Positions 55,092-64,000 of a stretch of DNA of 64,000 bases are shown piece by piece. Source of the stretch: Climacium dendroides. Taxonomy: Eukaryota; Streptophyta; Bryopsida; Hypnales; Climaciaceae. The DNA is taken from positions 48,874,588-48,938,587 of the forward strand of contig OX467082.1 in the NCBI GenBank assembly GCA_950106755.1, given 5' to 3'. Within the stretch, counting starts at the first letter, position 1; every line of letters begins with the position of its first letter. The notes beneath the pieces are model-generated. The model worked only from the letters and a program-made list of their open reading frames with translations, was not told where the DNA came from and made no database searches. The position numbers and the translations under genes were made by a program.

Positions 55092-56846
55092 CTAAGGGGG
55101 TCCACCACTATCTGGAGTAGCTATGGGGGAGAGTTCAATCAAATTCCTACTCTTATCTCCCCCTTCCGGAACTCGTTCCGGTTCTACAGGGGAAGCTACC
55201 CCTGTCATCGTCCGTGGGGCCTCTGAAGTGGAAGTCCTTCCAGCCTCCTTTTCCTTTGATATTGGAATTGCAAACTTCCCCTCCAATATCTCTACCTCAT
55301 CGAACTCATCCGGAATCAAAATTCCGGATAAGGAGACTAACCCACTCTGGAACTTCCGAACGGTATCCTCCAACCCTTTGGCGTCCTTCCGGAATTCCTT
55401 CATAGCCTCCTCTAATTCTCCGACAAAGTCAGCCAAAATACGAGCGATGCAGGTACTTGAAGGTTTCTGATCCTTATGTATCCCCTCATCAAACAATTTG
55501 GCCTTTGCCATTACTTCACCGGATGCCCCTACTACTGTCGTCATCCGGTTGATCGCAACTCTGGTTTCCTCCTGCAAAGACATTGCAGCCTTCACTTGGT
55601 CAAAACTAGCATCCAAGTCTTTCTGGTAACTCTGGATCTCTCCTCGCAGCCAGACCACCTGCTCGTCTGTCTCTCGCTGGTTGATGTTCTGCTTCAGCAA
55701 CCTATCCTCCAACTCCTTCATTTCGTCCGGATTGCTGATGCAGTTTGCCACAGCTTCCGGTAGGGAGCTAGTCGGAGTTCTTTCCACCAATTCTGCTACC
55801 TCGCGAAGCGTCGCGGTCTTCACTTCCCAATCCGCTCTCACTATATTGAGAATTCGAATTAAGTCGTTGTATGGACCCGTCAGGTCCATCAACTGAGACG
55901 ATGGAACAGGTTTTGGATTGACCACTTCCACCGGCTCCTACTTCTTTGGGACGACCGGCTCTACTGTTTCCGGTCCCTTGTCCTTCCAAAGCCCTAAAGG
56001 AGAGCCCCTTAGATTGGGCGTCCTCTTCCTTCTTCGGTTGAGTGGAAGGTCCTCTTCCTCCTCTTCCTCTTCTGCCCAATCTCTCTTCTTAGGGTTCTCA
56101 CCCTTCTTCTCTGGTTCCGGACTATCCGGTTCCGTCTCAGATTCTTCATCCGATCCACCACACGTCCGGAGAGCCATCTGAGCCCTCCATTCCTTATTCT
56201 CCTCTGAAGTTAGGAGACTCTAATTCTTGTATAGGTGGAAAAGTTAGGGGCATACCGGAGTAGCCCTATTCTTTCCCACATTTGAGACCAAGACGTTTAC
56301 CAACGTCTGAATGAAAGCTGCCCAATCCATCCGCTTCTCTCCGCTCAAGGCTCCAAAGATCGCATTTCCAAGCGTAGAAGTCACCCGGGTGGGTTTTTCC
56401 GGATGTAGGATCGGAACCAGGAATTCTAGCAGTCACCTGTGTCATGCGCTAACGCAATCCTCGATAGCATACCCGTCCTTGGGGTTAGCCGCTCCCCGGA
56501 ACTTCCCGCGCACGAAGTCTCCCTTTCGGCTGGCCTGTTCTACGCCGCTTTCTTCCAAGTCGTAGACTTTCCTCCAAATCTCCCTTGTCCACATAGGCGG
56601 AGCTGGTCGGATAGTGTTGTCGAACTGATTAGGGGCTCCTTCAATGAGCTCCCTCACTATTGCCTCGCTCCGAAAACCCTAGGGTTTCTCCAAGAATCCT
56701 GCGCACCCCATGGCGAAGAGGTCCTCCATCAATTCTCCTCTCTCCCGCTCACTACTGGGCTCTAAAGGAGCCACCTTCCTCACTTTGATTTTTATCCTCT
56801 AAGCGCTCGCCTGTACTTGATTTCATCTGCGCTTTAATTGCGGCAT
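55092..56846 (-). pseudogene. LTR-encoded gag-like ORF, D2 copy
   Basis: ATG at 56846 (MPQLKRR), aligned with the F start MPLIRRKR; end at 55092. One frame throughout, 585 codons. Features: GELMEDLFAMGCAGFLEKP, NQFDNTIRPAPPMWTREIW, KFRGAANPKDGYAIEDC, LLEFLVPILHPEKPTRVTS, acidic stretch (DWAEEEEEEEDLP), ADWEVKTATLREVAELV, and MAKAKLFDEGIHKDQ. At least seven stops, including two TGA in the DC...HR..LLEFL segment where the relatives have Arg, which fits CGA-to-TGA change. The C-terminal half (55092-55931) is open for 279 codons. Confidence 0.6.
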
Positions 56847-57434
56847 TTGTCTTTCTTTCAGACGCTATCTCACTTCTCTCCTAGCCGCACGTCCCGTTTT
56901 CCTCGCACTCGCTTCTCGGTCTCAATCGAGTCATTCAATCCACAAGCCTCGCGGTACTCTCTCTCAATCTTAACTTCAATCAAACTTGCGCACCTAATTT
57001 CTCTCTAATTCCTGCACCCATGTAAAGAAAACAGACGCGCTTACTCACAATTCTCAGTCCTTGCACAATTCACACACAACACACTCAATTTGCAGACACA
57101 AACTCAAAGCACTGAGAGCGCACCAAGTATGTTGGTGCTCCCAGGTGCAAATGACAGGCAAACCCTAAAACAGTCTCCTTTATACCCTAAAAACCTAATC
57201 ATTACTTTTTTCCGATTTTCCGGACGCGAATTCTGGATCCGTTCCTTCGATTATGGGACTAGACTAGGTTCGTTTTTGATATCCATTCCGCTCCATAATT
57301 TGGTTCATTTAAGGTTTATGTTTCTAGTCTTCCCAACTCTTGGCTTTTCCTTTCCCTTCCGTGCTAATCCGGGTCTACTTAATCCGGATTTCGTGTTACA
57401 AAACACGATAGAGAGAAAAATCAAAAAGTTGGGT

Positions 57435-57905
57435 TGTGACAAAAACGCTACCACATCCCAATACTCCGGATTCACCAAGTCGGAAACCTGGTTATCTTCC
57501 TTCGGGTTGGCCGGCACCTGGAATTTGCCCTCCATACACTCCTGGTTCTTCTCCATGACTTTGTTTGGCGCCTCTCGGAACTTGTAGACGGCCCTCCACT
57601 CATTGGTCGTCCATAGTTCTGGCTTCGCTCGGAGGGTGGTATCCAAGATAATTACCGCTTTCCGGACGAATTAAGTCTGACACTAAACTCTCCTCTCGGA
57701 TACCCCAGGGAACATCCTTCAACCCTTCATACCCCATATTGGTGAGGTTCTGCCACAAGTGCTCCAACCGGTCCTCATCAGTTGGAATCTCCGACACCAC
57801 CTTCATTATCGGAATCGTCCTCAGCCGGGGCGATGGCGGTGGCATCTCTTCGTCCGAGTCTTCCGGTAGCTCTTTCAACTTGCGCCGGCTTGCCCTGGAA
57901 GACAT
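57435..57905 (-). pseudogene. LTR-encoded gag-like ORF of D, N-terminal part
   Basis: ATG at 57905 (MSSRASRRKLKELPEDSDEE), 193 nt after a TATA-like box. It reads VVSEIPTDEDRLEHLWQNLT, PWGIREESLVSDL, a frame change near 57660, then NEWRAVYKFREAP and KFQVPANPKEDNQVSDLV before D2 interrupts it at 57441. It aligns with the first third of the F ORF but is clearly diverged (PKEDNQV in place of PKDGYAV). The rest is at 44467-42836. Confidence 0.5.
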
Positions 57906-58396
57906 TACGCTTAGAGAAAAGCCTCACACTATCTCTCCCTACCCTCTTGCTTACAAAGATTCACTCCGGAATCCCCTGTACGATCGCAACTCACACAGTC
58001 CCTTAGTCTACCGGAAATCTCTAAGAGTGGAAAGGTGGACAACGCAAATGTAAGAAAATAAGAAAACAACCGTGCCTTCCGTTGGCTACAGTTCTCTTCT
58101 TATACTAGCTAGACGGATGGACGGTCGGAGGAAAATACGGGATAGGTTTTGGCGGCAAAAACCTAACCCTAGTACGGATCCGGTTTTCGACTTTTAGGGC
58201 CGACACCGTCATCCAATTTCCAGATTTTTTTTAAGGTTTCGGAATTAGATTTCTTACATATAATGGAATTTTTCCGGATCCGGAGATCCGGTATTCCTAA
58301 ATCTTCCTAATTTCCTATGAGAACTCAAAAACTTTCCTTTTTAAGGGAATAATTTTTGAAATTCCTTGTCAAATGCTAGTGTTCTGGGTCTAGCAT

Positions 58397-61300
58397 GTGG
58401 GATCACATTCCCGCAGCTACGATGGACACCCATGGTGCCGGCTAGTGACTATAAACATCCTCAACTCCGACAACCTCAAGTTCTGTAAGTCTCTTTGTAC
58501 CGGACATCTTGCTTGTGTCAATCCCAACTGTGATTACTTAAGAAGAGCTTCCAAGAAGAATGAAATGGAATGGACTAGCTTCACATCATTTCCTTTTGCA
58601 GTTGGAAATGGTCCTCCTAAAGATTCTACTCTAGTCTGTAAGGTGTGCAAGGTTCCACTTGCATATCTCAGCACTTGTAATGCTAGGATGTACTATTACT
58701 TTGGTGACAATCCAAAAATGAGTAGGGCTGCTATTCACTTCGGAGAGTACAAGCACCCAATGGCAAAGGAGATGTATAGGGATTCCACTGAGGAAATCTT
58801 TGGACTCATAGAAGAACAAGTTTAAAAAACACTGTCTGCAACAAACTTAGCAATTGCTCTCTTTGCTAGCAAAGTTTTTTTAACTAATTATCTATTTCAC
58901 AACGGCGAAGGAGAGAAGAAGATGCTTGGGGGAGAAGAAATGGAGGGCGTCATGGATTGCTTTCAATATCTAAGTAGTCCAAATATTTGGAATGTCATCT
59001 CCTCCTTTCGTTCAAGCAATTGAAGAGGGATCATCAACAACATTATGACAATGAAGAAGGAGTCTAAGTTCGAATTCATACACAATAGCATCTTTCCAGG
59101 TCAAGGCAAGGAGAAGGTGTACATTTTCAAAATGCTCACTTAAGGACCTAGAAGTGGAGTGGACCTTGTGAAGCGCATGCAACCAGGAGGTAATCTACAG
59201 AACGCGTGGTTGATATTTAATCACGTGAAGCGCGTGAAGGAGTGGACCACAATGGCTTGCCACGTGTATGATGCAGAGTACAAGAAAGTGATGACTATTG
59301 CAATGTCTGACATGTAGTCAGAAAATACTGAAGTACAAGTGTTGTAGCACAGGAAAGCAAAAATCCTTCTCTAAGGCTCAATATTTCTTAAAAAAGGCCT
59401 TAAAGTGACTCGAGTATCGTTCCCACGAAGATTAAATTCCTAGGTTCACAATAACTGGAAAATGGTAGAGTGATGGTCACAAAACACACAAAACCCCAAG
59501 CAAAACAATAGACCGGAACTCCACTTGGTCTCCTTGCTTTTTTGGACAAACACGACCGGATCCCTCCGGTCCAATAATTACTAATACACGTTAGACCGGA
59601 TCTTCCCGATCTGACAACACTGATCGGATCTTATCCGATTTAACACCCACTTGTTTATCACACAAACTCTCTAACTGGTTAGTTTCCTACCACGTTATAT
59701 AGACTATAACCGGGATCCACATTTCCACAGATCTAACCTTAACCTTTAATATTCACATCCGGTCCAGATCTCTATTCGTAGCCATATCCAGTTTAACCTC
59801 TAAACAAAGAGGGATTTGCTAGTTGGGATTTAGGAAGGAAGCTTAACTCCTACCCTCCGATTTTAAAGTGTCAGAAATTTCACTATGTGATCAAACTTTC
59901 AAAAATAAACTTTCAAATCCTACAAATGAGAAATAGACCATCCTCACAACTGGAAAGGAAACGCAGTTGTGTCCAGCAGGTCATGCAAGCCGGTCTAATT
60001 CCTCCTAACCAATGCTACAACGACAACCTACTGAGTTAGTCCTAAATCCGGTTTGAACTAGTGGGGATCGAAGAGGGGAAACGAACGCTGTGAAGGCGTG
60101 CTAACCCTTACTTCTTCCGGAGAGTATCCCTCCTCCGTACTTCTTCCGAGTCCATTTCTAGTCCACACTAGAGATCCCTTCTACCTCTATTCCACGCACA
60201 CTAATCCAATATTGGACCGGATAAACTCAGCATCCGAGCACACCTTGTATCCACTTACACTCACTTTCTAGCCTGGACTTCCAATACACGGACAAGTGTC
60301 AAGTACACAACTATGATATGTTTCAATCACGCCAAGAGCGAACTGCCAGGTACTCATGAATATAAGAAAGTAAGATAAAGATGCACATCGGGACCAAGCC
60401 CGTCCCGGATTTAAATACTAAACTATTCCCTTAAAATCCTAACCTAAAAGTAACCCACCAACCAATCAAGGCCAAACACGTTTCATTCCCTTGCTATTTT
60501 CTAGCCTTGTTGACTTTCACTCAAACTCCCACTACTTCCGCTAAAAGTGGATCTCAGATCCTATAATTACGGACCCGGTCACTTTCCAACTGCTAGTGGC
60601 CATGTCACTCAAAAAATAAACTTCCTAATTATGTACAACTATCCTAAAATTTTAGACTTTCACCACCCTATCTTCAGAAATTTACCCTACGTAACTTCCT
60701 AAGTTCTTAACTTCTTCACGGCCGGCTTCTTTCCAATTCTGGTCTTCTATCCCTTGCATACCTTACCCCGGGCGGCAAGCTTCTTCTTCTTGGATGCTGC
60801 AGCCTTGGTCGCCCGAGTCTCTGCCAGTGCTTGATCCGGGTCAGAATACGGCTTCGAGTCCTCCTCAATACCGGATTCTTCATCCTTGTCCTCTTCTTCT
60901 TCTTCTTCTTCCTCCTCCTCGTCATCGTCCTCTGGAATCGGCCTCTTCTTCTGTGCTGACGTAATTGGAGGTTTCTTCTTCTCGTGGTTGGTGTGGGCGG
61001 AACATTGGCCCTAGCACTCTGAGGAGTGGTTTCTTCAACTGTTCTACCTTTCTCGGATCCTTGCCCCTGAGATCCGGTCTTCCTTTCCTCCCTCGACCCA
61101 GATTGTGATTACCTCCCTCTTTGGAGTCTCACAATTACTAGCGCTCTAATCTTCTTATTCCGCTCAAGGACCCTCCTCAAGAATCGCCTCACTAGTACAC
61201 TTCTAATTCTACACTCATGCATGAACTTCTAAGCGAACTCTCCTCTTGAAACCCATTTGTCTTTAATCCGGTTTGTAAACTGAGCCCGTAACTCTTTTCT

Positions 61301-61939
61301 TTGGCTAACATATAAGTACACTGCGAATGATCCTCACCAATCTCTTCTTAAAGTAGTTTCCCAGCAAAAGGAGGTCTCAGCCGCCAGCCCCTCCTATTTC
61401 TAGGGCTTCATTCACCAGGGACCGTTACACGTGACCGTTTTCCTCAAAATAGACCTGCTCTCAAGTGTGGTCTAGAACTAGGTAGGCACCTGTTACACTC
61501 GGATTGCCTGCCATCCGTTTCCGGTCTCCGGCCCTTTGTTTTCTTCCGGTTTCCGGTTTCTAACAAAATTCACTCTGACCTAATTTTGACCTAACTATGC
61601 CGTTTTCGGGTTTTCGGTTTTTGGTTTCCGATTACTTTTGTTAACACCATTATCTATTATAAAGTAACTCTATTCCGGTATTCGGTTCCTAACTACTTAC
61701 GGTCTACTTTTCTAAAGAAAAACGAAAAAAAATAGGGATTAAGGAGCTCTAATCCCCTTATTTCCCTTCTAAACCTAAAGACTAGATTCCCGTGCTCCCA
61801 CAATGGCCAATTGGAATGCGGTCCGTATTGTATATAGTAGTGGCTTTGCAAATGAGGTCATGGAGAACCGTGAGAGGACAGGTTTACTACACTGGAGTAC
61901 TTCTCTTCATAAACACACCCAGAAATATATAAAGGAAGC
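58397..61939 (+). pseudogene. transposase-like gene M, split by unit B
   Basis: Frame from 58397: WCRLVTINILNSDNLKFCK, then CTGHLACVNPNCDYL, CKVCKVPLAYLSTCNARMYY and IHFGEYKHPMAKEM, a Cys/His-rich zinc-binding region. The same frame continues past stops TAA 58823, TGA 59021, TAA 59142 and TAG 59315 with GVDLVKRMQPGGNLQNAW, WTTMACHVYDAEYKKVMTI (a DDE-type first-Asp region by layout) and ends at 59339 where B begins. Right of B (61803-61939) MANWNAVRIVYSSG and ERTGLLHWSTSLHKHTQK clearly belong to the same protein, so about 25-30 residues between the halves are missing. C2 cuts it again at 61940. It resembles uncharacterised transposase-like proteins of plants (MULE-like layout), but the family is not certain. 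Confidence 0.55.
59340..61802 (-). mobile_element. LTR unit B (minus) with remnant of LTR ORF
   Basis: On the minus strand it starts TGTGGGAGCACGGG (61802) and ends GTGCTACAACA (59340), 2463 bp. The end matches A family ends: TAGCACA.R.AAGC words and the TCGTTCCCACGAAG block (59418-59431). It has only the C-terminal end of the LTR ORF, around 60716-60960 (acidic run of Glu/Asp then ASKKKKLAARGK), so it is internally deleted. No clean target duplication (ACAAG left, ATGGC right), and gene M lost sequence at the site. Confidence 0.6.
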
Positions 61940-62990
61940 TGTAGCGATTAGTCGGACCAATGTTCCTCCAGTTAGCCCTTAATTCACACCAAAGGCCCAC
62001 TTAGAGGAAACCGCTCCAGAATCGTTCCCACGAGGACTTGAGGTTTACAGATCTATAGGATAACCCAATCTAAGCATTCACTTTCTCTCCGTCCGACTAC
62101 TCCGGACTATAGGTCCGGTCCAGCCACTAGTGCCAGATAGGTTCCGGAAGAATCCGGAAACCATTCAGTGTCCCTTCCGGGATCCTTGGGTTTGGGTGAC
62201 GAGTGGCCAGATCCACCGTCTAGATACTTACCGTGTCCGGAAACACGCTCTCTTTCTCTCTCTCTCTTTCTAATACTAGTACTAACCTAACTCTTCAGGG
62301 ACCGGAAGTATCCTCCTGTTCCGTCACCTCACAAATCTGGAAGGCTTTCCGGATTAGGTCACGCAGGGACGGTCAAGGACTACAACGACATTCTAACCTT
62401 AACCGAGCACTGAGCCTCCTGTTGACTGGGTGGGTTTCCTTATACTCTCTTGGGCTTGCGCCGGGGCTTTGACTCTGTTCTACGGGGAATTCTGGCAATC
62501 CGGAATTTGGGCACGTCTTGCAACACTTCCGCACACGAAAGTTGCTAGCAGCCTCTCGGATATCCCTTTCACCTAAGGCAGTATCCTACACGCAGGCTAT
62601 ACCGGCATCCGAGCAATACTACACTAATACTACTGCCGGAACCATCTGGTTGATCTCCCCATCAAGTTAGCACACTTGGAAACTACTCATGAAATCAACT
62701 CTTGCTACACAAGGTAAATTCTCAGTTTCCAGAAAAGCAAGAATGGACCCACACCTCCCACAAACATGTACCGCCTACAAAAAGATAAGAGAATGGATAC
62801 TCCATACACTTGGAATTAAGCTCAAAAAGGTACAATGCTGGAATTATAGAATGGCTGCGAATGACCAGAAAGGCCATCCAAACTCCTACTAATACTAAGA
62901 CTAATATCATCATAAAAATCCTACAAAACATTTCTACTGGTCAGCTAGATTTCCGGAAGAATCCAGAATCCAGTTTGTGGCTCACTTCAG
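61940..62990 (-). mobile_element. LTR remnant C2 (minus orientation)
   Basis: Plus-strand start TGTAGCGATTAGTCGG. Matches C1 (4862-5725) over 61940-62785, and then the tail of D (42560-42780) over about 62800-62985, which links C and D as one LTR family. It contains the ATCGTTCCCACGAGG block (62021-62035). No ORF of the LTR protein is retained. The right edge is uncertain, and I cannot find gene M beyond it. Confidence 0.55.
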
Positions 62991-63174
62991 CCACTCCACA
63001 GGGAACAATGGCCAGTTTATGTGCTAGAAGTAATGGGACAGCTTACCTCGTTTTTTGGAATTGGATAGCCTCTCATTTCTTGTGCAGTTCGCTGATGGGC
63101 AATAATGGTATTCCTACTACCTCAGTAGGACAACAATTGGTTCTTTGTCTTGTACATAGTGTACATAAAAATGT
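62991..63174. other. unassigned segment before poly(A)
   Basis: Short sequence of unknown origin that ends in a poly(A) run, which would fit the 3' end of a LINE, SINE or processed RNA copy on the plus strand. No recognisable coding motif. Confidence 0.3.
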
Positions 63175-63200
63175 AAAAAAAAAAAAAAAAAAAAAAAAAA
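63175..63200 (+). repeat. poly(A) run, 26 bp
   Basis: An uninterrupted run of A. Either a retroposon tail or a simple repeat. No target duplication was identified. Confidence 0.7.
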
Positions 63201-64000
63201 TCAAAATATAATGGGGCGTAGCAAGGGTATTTATACTTTCCAACCGGCACATCAGACGTCTCCAACCGTCGGGACGTGGTGACGGTGGTTACAAGTTACC
63301 GATTTATTTCCCCGGCGACGACGGTTCAATTCCGAGGCCGGTTGGCACTACCCCTGAGCTAGTGAAAAAGCAAGAAACGTTACCAACACCCGCGGTTGGA
63401 GACACCCCCTTTTGAAGCTCAGAGCATTGAGGTCTTGAACCACTTCCCTCTTTTTTCTTTATATTGCTTTTTTTTTCTATCTTTAGTCCAAACTCACTCC
63501 ATTGAGGGAGGAAGGTGGATTTGAAATATTTTTTGGCTATAGGTCCAAATTTGTTCCATCAAAGGCGGACAGGGTTTCTCTCTCTTATATTCTATCTTTC
63601 CTTTTTTTAGTCCAAACTCACTCTGATGAGGGCGGAAAGATGGGTTTTATAATTTTTTCTCTATAGATCCAAGTCAACTCCGATTGAGGCAGATGGGATA
63701 AAACAAGAAAATTAAAAACTAGATAAATAGAAAATGAACAAAAAATTGTACGGTAAAGATTTCTCGAAATCTTTTAGTCTGAGAGTTGGTTCCCATCAAG
63801 TTCTTGTTTTAAAACCTTGTATATAGTAGACCCTCTTGAGAGATATTCAAGTCAATGGGACGTACAAGATAATCCACAACAAAAGATCAGTCAATCTAAG
63901 ATATTAGTCTGGTTCCCTAGTATGATCGCTTTTGTAAATAGAAAGAAATTGACCGTGTGCCCATGGATAGCAAAAGAGTTCTAGGTCCTATGATTAGGAA
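63201..64000. repeat. degenerate short repeat region at window end
   Basis: Four imperfect copies of a ~55-68 bp unit with the pattern TAGTCCAAACTCACTCC.TTGAGGG.GGAAGG start near 63484, 63539, 63607 and 63664. The flanks 63201-63440 and 63700-64000 show no gene that I can support. Confidence 0.45.

Larger units (their letters stand above)
44473..57441 (-). mobile_element. solo LTR D2 (minus), hosting element G
   Basis: On the minus strand it starts TGTCACAACCC (57441) and ends GTGTTGCGATA (44473), flanked by AAAAC at 57442-57446 and GAAAC at 44468-44472 (plus strand; four of five match). Without G it is about 3.54 kb. It is the same LTR family as F: shared start, shared TCTTTAGAGTCACTTTGTTAT block near the end (plus 44534-44570), and shared ORF order. 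TATA-like TATAAAG at 57184-57178. The final CA has become TA. Confidence 0.65.
42560..58395 (-). mobile_element. ORF-bearing LTR unit D (minus), split by D2
   Basis: Read on the minus strand it begins near 58395 (TGCTAGACCCAG), has a TATA-like TATAAGA (58104-58098), the LTR ORF (57905 onward, resuming at 44467 after D2) and a tail to about 42560, where similarity to the C2 tail (62800-62985) stops. The 3' end is therefore truncated or too diverged to place, and no duplication was found. The right flank is gene M. D2, G and A2 are nested inside. Confidence 0.55.

Noticed and set aside
1..64000. tRNA or rRNA genes
   Set aside because: I looked for recognisable tRNA boxes and rRNA words and found none convincing. 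Only the tRNA-complementary primer site of G is supported. A covariance-model scan would be needed to exclude diverged copies.

Overview
This window looks like a nuclear, transposable-element-dominated stretch of a green plant genome. The evidence is spliceosomal GT-AG introns, Ty3/gypsy elements of the plant Athila/Tat-like and chromodomain types, a tRNA-iMet primer site, CACTA-type terminal inverted repeats (CACTAGAAG, CACTACAAC) with 3-bp target duplications, and TTTAGGG-like telomeric words. A seed-free land plant or other streptophyte is my guess from the gene families, but it is not proven. I see no intact housekeeping gene. Almost every coding region is a transposon gene or a transposon-like gene broken by stops, frameshifts or insertions.

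Layout. 0-4 kb: a non-autonomous CACTA element (546-1616) made largely of short repeats, a 45-bp minisatellite (1806-2004) and unassigned DNA. 4.0-5.7 kb: an unrecognised ORF pair cut by an LTR remnant. 6.2-8.1 kb (minus): a decayed gene with an FCP1/NIF-like HAD phosphatase domain. 8.3-30.1 kb (minus): a multi-exon gene (called H here) with an IINGQHS motif, split by a 17.7-kb LTR retrotransposon (E, 11486-29176), which itself carries a nested solo LTR (A1) and a second LTR (F). 30.1-37 kb: palindrome repeats, then AT-rich DNA with no convincing gene. 37.5-41.7 kb (plus): an array of palindromes followed by a decayed transposase-like gene (T) containing a small CACTA MITE. 42.6-58.4 kb: a four-level nest, in which element D (minus) holds solo LTR D2 (minus), which holds a chromodomain Ty3/gypsy element G (plus), whose 3' LTR holds solo LTR A2. 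58.4-64 kb: a decayed transposase-like gene (M) cut by LTR unit B and LTR remnant C2, then poly(A) and short repeats.

Two patterns stand out. First, at least eight LTRs or solo LTRs (A1, A2, B, D, D2, E 5', E 3', F), each about 2.5-3.9 kb, contain one conserved ORF of about 550-650 codons inside the LTR itself. It has a gag-like or plant-transposon-like domain (core NPKDGYAV..DC and FLIPILYPEKPTRVTIT), an acidic linker and a C-terminal helical domain. In element E the region between the LTRs encodes protease, RT, RNase H and integrase, with no ordinary zinc-knuckle gag visible. Second, about twenty copies of an odd 21-bp palindrome (arms TTTAGGNNGG around one central base) lie in introns and 5' regions of H and T. 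Several copies keep perfect arm complementarity while changing sequence, so the arms covary.

The coding decay is also patterned. Nearly all premature stops can be read as C-to-T changes at Gln, Arg or Trp codons (TAG, TAA, TGA), as expected from deamination of methylated cytosine in silenced repeats. Some stops are shared by separate insertions, so the units were copied after their ORF was already broken.
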